Below, in pieces: positions 61,801-64,000 of a DNA stretch of 64,000 nucleotides. Where the stretch lies: assembly GCA_949361645.1 (NCBI GenBank), contig OX442417.1:6990275-7054274 (forward strand), in the 5' to 3' direction. Origin of the DNA: Spongilla lacustris (lineage: Eukaryota; Porifera; Demospongiae; Spongillida; Spongillidae). Below the pieces are notes generated by a model, which saw only the letters and a program-made list of their open reading frames with translations, did not search any database and was not told the DNA's origin. The number at the start of each line of letters is the position of its first letter. Positions within the stretch are counted from its first letter, which is position 1. Both the position numbers and the translations under genes were made by a program.

Positions 61801-63670
61801 CCAATGCCCTCAACACCTCCATACCAATGCCCTCAACACCTCCACACCAATGCCCTCAACACCTCCACACCAATGCCCTCAACACCTCCACACCAATGCC
61901 CTCAACACCTCCACACCAATGCCCTCAACACCTCCACACCAATGCCCTCAACACCTCCACACCAATGCACTCAACACCTCCATACCAATGCCCTCAACAC
62001 CTCCATACCAATGCCCTCAACACCTCCACACCAATGCCCTCCACACCTCCACACCAATGCCCCCAACACCTCCATACCAATGCCCTCAACACCTCCATAC
62101 CAATTCCCTCAACACCTCCACACCAATGCCCTCCACACCTCCACACCAATGCCCCCAACACCTCCATACCAATGCCCTCAACACCTCCATACCAATTCCC
62201 TCAACACCTCCACACCAATGCCCTCAACACCTCCACACCAATGCCCCCAACACCTCCATACCAATGCTCTCAACACCTCCACACCAATGCCCCCAACACC
62301 TCCATACCAATGCCCTCAACACCTCCATACCAATGCCCTCAACACCTCCACACCAATGCCCTCAACACCTCCACACCAATGCCCTCAACACCTCCACACC
62401 AATGCCCTCAACACCTCCATACCAATTCCCTCAACACCTCCACACCAATGCCCTCAACACCTCCACACCAATGCCCCCAACACCTCCATACCAATGCTCT
62501 CAACACCTCCACACCAATGCCCCCAACACCTCCATACCAATGCCCTCAACACCTCCACACCAATGCCCTCAACACCTCCACACCAATGCCCTCAACACCT
62601 CCACACCAATGCCCTCAACACCTCCACACCAATGCCCTCAACACCTCCATACCAATGCCCCCAACACCTCCATACCAATGCCCTCACCAATGCCCTCCAC
62701 ACCTCCACACCAATGCCCTCAACACCTCCACACCAATGCCCCCAACACCTCCATACCAATTCCCTCAACACCTCCACACCAATGCCCTCAACACCTCCAC
62801 ACCAATGCCCTCAACACCTCCACACCAATGCCCCCAACACCTCCATACCAATGCTCTCAACACCTCCACACCAATGCCCCCAACACCTCCATACCAATGC
62901 CCTCAACACCTCCATACCAATGCCCTCAACACCTCCAGACCAATGCCCTCAACACCTCCACACCAATGCCCTCAACACCTCCACACCAATGCCCTCAACA
63001 CCTCCACACCAATGCCCTCAACACCTCCATACCAATGCCCTCAACACCTCCACACCAATGCCCTCAACACCTCCATACCAATGCCCTCAACACCCCCACA
63101 CCAATGCCCTCAACACGTCCACACCAATGCCCTCAACACCTCCATACCAATGCCCTCAACACCTCCACACCAATGCCCTCAACACCTCCACACCAATGCC
63201 CTCAACACCCCCACACCAATGCCCTCAACACCTCCATACCAATGCCCTCAACACCTCCATACCAATGCCCTCAACACCTTCATACCAATGCCCTCAACAC
63301 CTTCATACCAATGCCTCAACACCTCCATACCAATGCCCTCAACACCTTCATACCAATGCCCTCAACACCTTCATACCAATGCCCTCAACACCTTCATACC
63401 AATGCCCTCAACACCTCCATACCAATGCCCTCAACACCTCCATACCAATGCCCTCAACACCTCCATAACAATGCCCTCAACACCTCCATACACTCCACAT
63501 TGTGCCACTCACCTCAGTTGAATGACCAAATATCTCTTCCACAGTGTTCTTCGTGGTGGCCAACAGGTCCATGGCCCCATCTCCCTCGTTGTACAGGTAC
63601 AAGATGATGGACACAAGCGACGGGCGGGACACACGTGATCGCCCTGAAAACCGGGCCGTCCAGCTGTCTC
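22779..63670 (-). CDS. MOGS: Mannosyl-oligosaccharide glucosidase (glucosidase I, GH63), 3' part of gene; 19 exons in window
   Basis: Glucosidase I trims the terminal alpha-1,2-linked glucose from Glc3Man9GlcNAc2 in the ER lumen, the first step of N-glycan processing. Exons from 5' to 3': 63,513-63,670; 48,359-48,535; 48,104-48,231; 47,905-47,935; 47,547-47,632; 47,202-47,232; 46,921-47,043; 46,307-46,402; 45,587-45,682; 45,397-45,465; 33,430-33,501; 32,538-32,667; 31,786-31,877; 31,249-31,328; 29,719-29,827; 29,487-29,546; 28,174-28,316; 25,755-25,842; 22,779-22,841 (TGA). From 48,535 on they join without phase conflict into 557 codons. Diagnostic blocks are [50 protein letters not shown] and a C-terminal [17 protein letters not shown]-terminal exons with the membrane anchor lie off the window. 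One exon equivalent to human residues after GHTSE was not found between 48.5 and 63.5 kb. Introns are filled with minisatellites, transposons and opposite-strand coding pieces. Confidence 0.93.
22842..25020. other. MOGS: Last MOGS intron, AT-rich
   Basis: No coding, RNA or tandem repeat found except a doubled CATTCCATGCAAATGCCAG near 24,305-24,345. TACATGTA-type words are frequent. Confidence 0.5.
25021..25692. mobile_element. MITE family 1, second copy, interrupted by MITE family 2
   Basis: Left end CAGTACCAGTCAGAAAAAA, right end TTTTTTCTGACTGGAACTG, flanked by TA. The interior aligns with 2,336-2,694 on both sides of an insertion at 25,167-25,448 (upstream CATCTCTATGCTAACTAGGC, downstream CAGCATTGCCATGATGACAT). 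Confidence 0.85.
25167..25448. mobile_element. MITE family 2 copy 1 (Tc1/mariner-like, TA target)
   Basis: Begins CAGTGCCGTCCACCCACAAG and ends CTTGTGGGTGGACGGCACTG, a perfect 20-bp start to longer inverted ends, with TA on both sides. The interior includes TTTTGTTCCAGCTGTTTTGC. It is 282 bp and non-coding, inserted into a family 1 MITE. Confidence 0.92.
25755..25842 (-). CDS. MOGS: MOGS exon, (R)[20 protein letters not shown] block
   Basis: Acceptor GTCAG, donor AAG|GTACAAG. It reads [17 protein letters not shown] and TDDLGAGK, matching the family's NVxRxxxxQYxxTGFxWEQY segment near the C terminus. Confidence 0.92.
26040..26800. repeat. 18-bp minisatellite in MOGS intron
   Basis: About 40 units of CACCTCCCTACATAGCAC with CATCTCCC and shortened variants. 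The minus-strand open frames (LCREVV repeats) are artefacts. Confidence 0.95.
27640..28170. repeat. 29-bp minisatellite derived from the MOGS exon-intron junction
   Basis: Read on minus, units run GTGTACGAGGTGCTAAG then GTGTGGGAGAGG. The end of the adjoining exon and its donor read TGTACGAGGAACTCAG then GTATGGGAGAGGG, so 13 of 16 exon bases and 12 of 13 intron bases match. About 17 units follow immediately downstream of the real donor. Confidence 0.9.
28174..28316 (-). CDS. MOGS: MOGS exon with the EHDPPYWRG block
   Basis: Acceptor TTCAG, donor CTCAG|GTATGG. It contains [20 protein letters not shown], one of the most conserved stretches of GH63 and thought to carry a catalytic carboxylate, and RALHHY. 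Its last 16 bases and donor are the apparent template of the adjoining minisatellite. Confidence 0.95.
29487..29546 (-). CDS. MOGS: MOGS exon, [11 protein letters not shown] block
   Basis: A 60-bp exon in phase 0 at both ends, reading [19 protein letters not shown]; animal orthologues have LWSPFGLRSL...SFYG here. Confidence 0.9.
29719..29827 (-). CDS. MOGS: MOGS exon, [11 protein letters not shown] block
   Basis: Reads [18 protein letters not shown], then [12 protein letters not shown], with donor TCG|GTAAGA. It matches the YVxAxGYVSLFPLLL segment. Confidence 0.9.
30285..30825. repeat. 23-bp minisatellite in MOGS intron
   Basis: About 20 units of CACCATACACATACATGTA plus CACA, with a longer variant at the left edge containing GATATAGACATATGTAC. 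The cysteine-rich open frames on minus are artefacts. Confidence 0.95.
30950..31235. repeat. 24-bp minisatellite next to a MOGS donor
   Basis: About 12 units of AAGCTAGCCTTCACCCTCACC with TGCACC alternates. On the transcribed strand every unit contains GTG|GTGAGG, a donor-like word. The array starts about 20 bp after the donor of the 31,249-31,328 exon. Confidence 0.9.
31249..31328 (-). CDS. MOGS: MOGS exon, SYSDYGLHT block
   Basis: Acceptor CTGCAG; reads [20 protein letters not shown]. The donor at 31,248 (TAG|GTGTGC) was chosen because it alone gives the phase needed by the next exon. The exact 3' end is less certain than the others. Confidence 0.75.
31595..31792. repeat. 30-bp minisatellite repeating a MOGS splice donor
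   Basis: Seven units. On minus each contains GAGGGAAG|GTATAG followed by CATCTGTGTGTGCATTGAG. The authentic donor at 31,785 reads AGAGGAAG|GTATAG and is itself the first member of the array. Confidence 0.93.
31786..31877 (-). CDS. MOGS: MOGS exon, LHWDTKRK block
   Basis: Acceptor TTGCAG, donor GGAAG|GTATAG. It reads [15 protein letters not shown]...LDKLHWD. The donor sequence is repeated in the adjoining minisatellite. Confidence 0.88.
32538..32667 (-). CDS. MOGS: MOGS exon with the catalytic-region [13 protein letters not shown] and HVDLRCW motifs
   Basis: Reads [16 protein letters not shown], then [15 protein letters not shown]. The E and D of the family's ERHxDLRCW motif, implicated in catalysis in the yeast enzyme, are both kept here as E-Y-H-V-D, so the enzyme is probably active. 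Confidence 0.95.
33430..33501 (-). CDS. MOGS: MOGS exon, YRWRGR block
   Basis: 24 codons in phase 0, reading [15 protein letters not shown]...LNPK, with donor AAG|GTATGTG. It matches PLSYRWRGR...LNPK of orthologues. Confidence 0.93.
34440..35365 (+). pseudogene. Tc1-type transposase relic
   Basis: Pieces of a Tc1-family transposase in three frames: [15 protein letters not shown] (first catalytic D region) near 34,665, [14 protein letters not shown] near 34,818, [12 protein letters not shown] (second D) near 35,055, and [19 protein letters not shown] (third acidic residue) at 35,147, with the frame continuing to KGTATGY and a stop at 35,363-35,365. Stops and frameshifts separate the pieces, so it is dead. 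It sits in the 11.9-kb MOGS intron on the opposite strand. Inverted ends were not identified. Confidence 0.88.
35395..35545 (+). repeat. Dispersed repeat, copy 1
   Basis: GTGCTCCTTGTCTGATCGCC, GGCCGTATGACTCATC and CCCAAATTGGCCTT recur at 36,645-36,730 in the same orientation. The preceding GCTACTGGTTATTGATGG...CATGCTCATACATAC also recurs at 35,972-36,030. Confidence 0.7.
36052..36258 (+). CDS. Possible terminal exon, unknown
   Basis: The open frame ends [20 protein letters not shown], then [20 protein letters not shown] and a TGA stop. The residue mix is protein-like and the frame is free of repeats, but no upstream exon could be tied to it. It could be part of a decayed element. Confidence 0.3.
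   Translation, partial: RLLLIPLLYASSGGYTVTQVGMIRDEYMSDVYKYMPPTYKWAKHDLCERMYHYVEETHYCGVRVKSLY
36645..36730 (+). repeat. Dispersed repeat, copy 2
   Basis: Copy of 35,405-35,500 with point differences and lacking part of the centre. Confidence 0.7.
37395..38095. repeat. Diverged tandem duplication
   Basis: Segment B (GTGAGTCAGGCGATCCCCAA to CTGTCTGGGCTTCGGGTGG) occurs at 37,606-37,690 and 37,846-37,925. Segment A (ACGCTTGGTTACGGACATCAC) occurs at 37,420-37,560 and 37,943-38,065. Confidence 0.75.
38210..38275 (+). repeat. Fragment of the 6,676-9,430 element family
   Basis: AGCGGTTGCCTAGAGACTG and GTCACGTTGGCGGACCTTTG match the terminal repeats at 6,776-6,830 and, inverted, 9,236-9,290. Confidence 0.65.
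38937..39703 (+). CDS. 3' end of a gene with a ubiquitin-interacting motif (nested, antisense to MOGS)
   Basis: Three phase-compatible exons: one ending at 39,136 (start uncertain, after 38,814), 39,190-39,252, and 39,655-39,703 (TGA). The first contains [20 protein letters not shown] followed by [10 protein letters not shown]. An acidic run, then L-x-x-A-x-x-x-S-x-x-E, fits the ubiquitin-interacting motif. The tail reads [16 protein letters not shown]...[15 protein letters not shown]. The role is unknown, perhaps a ubiquitin-binding adaptor or a domain of a mobile-element protein. Splice sites (AA|GTAAGC, GA|GTGAGT, TACAG, TGTAG) are good. Confidence 0.5.
40530..40754 (+). CDS. Possible terminal exon, unknown
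   Basis: After CTTCACAG at 40,549 the frame reads [20 protein letters not shown], then a lysine-rich stretch and TLTKIP before a stop. No partner exon was established. Confidence 0.25.
   Translation: MFLCLHSNNHQYYNKLHIVLCGGNDKKAYFWNLSKRATDKYIQDTLGIAFPKAAEVAVYRSKDTFLFPTLTKIP
41427..41723 (+). CDS. Immunoglobulin-like domain exon (nested, antisense to MOGS)
   Basis: A 297-bp exon, acceptor CACACAG, donor AATT|GTGAGT, phase 1 at both ends, the classic arrangement for shuffled Ig domains. It reads [20 protein letters not shown] followed by CYAAG (B-strand Cys), DWKW (core Trp), [15 protein letters not shown] (F-strand Tyr-x-Cys) and a final strand. The domain is probably extracellular, in a cell-surface or secreted protein. 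Exons at 42,379-43,634 may belong to the same gene. Confidence 0.7.
42379..42459 (+). CDS. Possible exon, proline-rich then helical
   Basis: Acceptor ACCAG, donor GCAG|GTGAGA. Reads [20 protein letters not shown] and QLPLKA. Phase 2 in and 1 out. It may belong with the Ig exon or with 43,229-43,634; this is unproved. Confidence 0.35.
43229..43634 (+). CDS. Two joined exons, proline/tyrosine-rich C-terminal region of an unknown protein
   Basis: Exons 43,229-43,310 (acceptor CTTCAG, donor CCAG|GTACGC) and 43,372-43,634 join in phase. They read [66 protein letters not shown] and a stop. PPTP and several tyrosines suggest a signalling tail, possibly cytoplasmic to the Ig domain upstream. No kinase or membrane segment was found, so this is inference. 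Confidence 0.4.
44561..44826. mobile_element. MITE family 2 copy 2, inverted orientation
   Basis: Begins CAGTGCTGTCCACCCACAAG and ends CTTGTGAGTGGATGGCACTG, TA on both sides. The interior is the reverse of 25,167-25,448 (GCAAAACAGCTGGAACAAAA, ACTATTAATAGCTTGAAAC). 266 bp, non-coding. Confidence 0.92.
44890..45160. repeat. 33-bp minisatellite in MOGS intron
   Basis: Eight units of AATGTCTGCCCAATTTCAT plus AACATGTATAAAAT. Open frames through it are artefacts. Confidence 0.93.
45397..45465 (-). CDS. MOGS: MOGS exon, [15 protein letters not shown] block
   Basis: 23 codons, acceptor CACTAG, donor CAG|GTGAGG. It matches FLRxxxPRLxxWFxWLxxSQ. The following intron to 33,501 is 11.9 kb. Confidence 0.92.
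45587..45682 (-). CDS. MOGS: MOGS exon, NANPPTFFL block
   Basis: 32 codons, reading [20 protein letters not shown], matching the EFLVQ...ANPPTLLLP segment of glucosidase I. Confidence 0.93.
46307..46402 (-). CDS. MOGS: MOGS exon, [10 protein letters not shown] block
   Basis: 32 codons, reading [19 protein letters not shown] and EARSKVPD, a strongly conserved substrate-pocket segment. Confidence 0.94.
46921..47043 (-). CDS. MOGS: MOGS exon, [15 protein letters not shown] block
   Basis: 41 codons, acceptor CCACAG. Reads [20 protein letters not shown], then [12 protein letters not shown], which is the GH63 hallmark. Confidence 0.95.
47202..47232 (-). CDS. MOGS: MOGS micro-exon (31 bp)
   Basis: GT/AG-bounded, restoring phase between the 47,547-47,632 and 46,921-47,043 exons. 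It reads [10 protein letters not shown]. Confidence 0.8.
47547..47632 (-). CDS. MOGS: MOGS exon, [13 protein letters not shown] block
   Basis: Reads [20 protein letters not shown] and ISYFYGQSK; orthologues have ALSGLLGGIGYFYGQ. Confidence 0.93.
47905..47935 (-). CDS. MOGS: MOGS micro-exon (31 bp), FEKTFGL
   Basis: Acceptor TTGCAG, donor AAA|GTAAGT; reads (R)[10 protein letters not shown], matching RFEKTFQL in orthologues. Confidence 0.88.
48104..48231 (-). CDS. MOGS: MOGS exon, N-terminal beta-sandwich end
   Basis: Acceptor TCTAG, donor AAG|GTTGGT. Reads [13 protein letters not shown], then [15 protein letters not shown]. Confidence 0.85.
48359..48535 (-). CDS. MOGS: MOGS exon, N-terminal beta-sandwich domain
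   Basis: 59 codons in phase 0, reading [38 protein letters not shown] and LNLVAYQ. It corresponds to the ...LPG...GQFLIQQ region of animal enzymes. Confidence 0.85.
49211..49516 (+). CDS. Possible coding fragment, unknown
   Basis: A 101-residue frame, including [20 protein letters not shown] and [20 protein letters not shown], ends at a TAA. It is protein-like and not repetitive. It could be an upstream exon of the 51,548-53,777 gene or of a mobile element. Confidence 0.3.
   Translation: MLTYIQLLTWTRHYDGQNITAANRDLRTLYCEPTRKIDSWTHMYEECTATTKKDKLTPILNESDLNPATECIKKSEKYPIIPLQMIKKIVDEEALGAAMLA
50158..51213. repeat. Three tandem copies of a 290-385-bp unit
   Basis: Each copy begins GTTAATAGCCTAATTGATA and ends near GTGTCAGTAGCCATTTGTTG. 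Copies run about 50,158-50,533, 50,534-50,829 (internal deletion) and 50,830-51,213. The words GCAAATTCTCCTTTCCACAA and CACCAAACCAG(C/T)GCTTTAA are in all three. Confidence 0.88.
51548..53777 (+). CDS. 3' end of an unknown three-exon gene (nested, antisense to MOGS)
   Basis: Exons 51,548-51,615, 52,310-52,348 and 53,448-53,777 (TGA) have good GT/AG sites and agree in phase. They read [53 protein letters not shown], a lysine/proline-rich linker, then [20 protein letters not shown] and [17 protein letters not shown]. The tail is helical and basic. I do not recognise it. A second copy of the last 20 codons, with a longer ending (PLRKEYFW), lies upstream at 52,529-52,604. Confidence 0.5.
52525..54320. 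repeat. Segmental duplication, two copies
   Basis: 52,525-53,150 and 53,715-54,320 share GTCGTAAAATGTGTCAAGAG, GATGATGTTGTATTTATATA, GACCGGAAAAAGCCATTGGG, GGCCTTCTGGGTGAACAG and GCAAATTCTCCTTTCCACAA, with one or two insertions in each copy. Confidence 0.8.
54390..54997 (+). pseudogene. Possible decayed coding sequence, unknown
   Basis: Two overlapping plus frames (54,390-54,791 and 54,602-54,997) are each protein-like over part of their length, for example [17 protein letters not shown] and [18 protein letters not shown], suggesting a frameshifted relic. The family is not recognised. Confidence 0.25.
55674..56126 (+). CDS. Possible coding exon, unknown; perhaps part of the ATSHGK element
   Basis: A 150-residue frame; the reliable part starts near [19 protein letters not shown] and continues through [20 protein letters not shown], then [20 protein letters not shown] and a stop. 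Strongly basic first half. Its position just upstream of the 57.7-58.4 kb relic suggests, but does not show, a common element. Confidence 0.35.
   Translation: MFDGMMMFDDMGLRVGGADMGGTLQLFMTLPLAHQYLFGKKRQKGVIVRRKKLKLPSGKISQPSRPTVKTQKQILQERVKSGQYMLGIAIEPRQSVHFHVNKETGHIEQHQRTTYAHLIPLDEIRTRILLRHINMGIVRICTDDNKSPFK
57704..58414 (+). pseudogene. Second ATSHGK-signature copy, frameshifted
   Basis: Three overlapping frames hold consecutive parts: [20 protein letters not shown], then [20 protein letters not shown] and [19 protein letters not shown], then [20 protein letters not shown] and [19 protein letters not shown]. Against the 961-1,584 copy, conserved points are AEW, ATSHG, DGxGG, the K following it, ASxQxP, QIL, HFxFVS and the EEW/QQW spacing. 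At least two frameshifts make it dead. Confidence 0.65.
58577..58815. repeat. Minisatellite, units of about 27 bp
   Basis: About nine units of TTGAATTGCC(C/T)TTGACATG or TTGTCATGTATAGGT type. Confidence 0.88.
60685..63490. repeat. 2.8-kb minisatellite, 23-bp unit, about 122 copies
   Basis: Units of CAATGCCCTCAACACCTCC plus ACAC or ATAC, with a few 11-12-bp partial units (61,284 and 62,687) and a CTTCATACC variant clustered at the right end. Because 23 is not a multiple of three, all three plus frames stay open and give frames of up to 983 residues, which are not genes. Confidence 0.97.
63513..63670 (-). CDS. MOGS: MOGS exon, GDSWTARF...GHSTE (most 5' exon in the window)
   Basis: Acceptor ACCTAG, donor GAG|GTGAGT. 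Reads [23 protein letters not shown] and EEIFGHSTE, paralleling GDWxxRV...LVSLFFYVxxxG...ISGHTSE in the N-terminal domain. The 2.8-kb minisatellite begins about 20 bp past the donor. Confidence 0.85.
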
Positions 63671-63864
63671 CTAGGTTACGGTTGGCACTTGACAAGAACT
63701 GTGTCTTTAAACTGAGTGCTAAATTGATTTTAAAGTCCAGTGAATACAGTTCTAACAAATCCATTCATCACTTGTCAAAGATTGAAGCCAACTAACATAC
63801 AAGTGACATTGCAGTACATGCTAAGGTTTAATGCACAGCTACCTTAGGCATGTGTGCCTGCACG

Positions 63865-64000
63865 GTACATTGATTGAATGTACCAAAGACACAACACCCC
63901 TCACCCCACTGCACCAAAGACACAACACCCCTCACCCCACTGCAAGGTCACAACACCCCTCTGCACCAAAAACACCCCTCACCCACTGCATAAAGACACA
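63865..64000. repeat. Minisatellite at the right edge
   Basis: Units of CACCAAAGACACAACACCC plus CTCACCCCACTG run to the window end. It lies in the intron upstream of the 63,513-63,670 MOGS exon. Confidence 0.85.

Noticed and set aside
60656..63607. Open frame of 983 residues, plus strand
   Set aside because: Entirely a 23-bp minisatellite. All three frames are open because 23 is not a multiple of three, giving a monotonous [20 protein letters not shown] repeat.

Overview
This window is eukaryotic and most likely from an invertebrate animal; a sponge or similarly early-branching metazoan is my guess, not something the sequence proves. Genes are split by introns with GT/AG borders, there is an immunoglobulin-fold exon and an ER glycosidase gene, and minisatellites and non-autonomous DNA transposons are very abundant. 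The palindrome TACATGTA is scattered throughout. There is no bacterial gene organisation, and most long open frames are artefacts of tandem repeats.

The backbone is one large minus-strand gene, 22,779 to beyond 63,670: mannosyl-oligosaccharide glucosidase (glucosidase I, GH63), which removes the outermost glucose from N-glycan precursors in the ER. I placed 19 exons by splice sites, reading phase and similarity to animal glucosidase I. Eighteen of them join in phase into 557 codons plus a stop. The N-terminal exons lie beyond the right edge, and one short exon expected in the 15-kb intron at 48.5-63.5 kb was not found.

To its left, convergent and complete, is a 405-residue ankyrin-repeat/coiled-coil gene (20,443-22,186, plus, five exons). 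Further left is a six-exon, 252-residue minus-strand gene of unrecognised function (13,654-14,772). The left edge holds two phase-compatible minus exons of an unidentified gene (1-101 and 3,146-3,319) and, between them on the plus strand, the C-terminal part of a probable transposon-linked protein with an ATSHGK...DGIGG signature (about 961-1,584).

The large glucosidase introns host opposite-strand coding pieces: the 3' end of a gene with a ubiquitin-interacting motif (to 39,703), an Ig-domain exon (41,427-41,723), proline/tyrosine-rich exons (42.4-43.6 kb), a three-exon 3' end of an unknown gene (51,548-53,777), a Tc1-type transposase relic (34.4-35.4 kb) and a second, frameshifted ATSHGK copy (57.7-58.4 kb).

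Mobile and repeat structure is dense: an 821-bp foldback element (4,359-5,179); a probable 2.75-kb inverted-repeat-bounded element (6,676-9,430) holding palindromic GCTAGC repeats; two TA-flanked MITE families, one inserted inside the other at 25,021-25,692; a local triplication (50.2-51.2 kb) and duplications (37.4-38.1, 52.5-54.3 kb); and about ten different minisatellites. The most interesting pattern is that several glucosidase-intron minisatellites start exactly at, or a few bases inside, the 5' splice site, and two clearly consist of repeated copies of the exon-intron junction.
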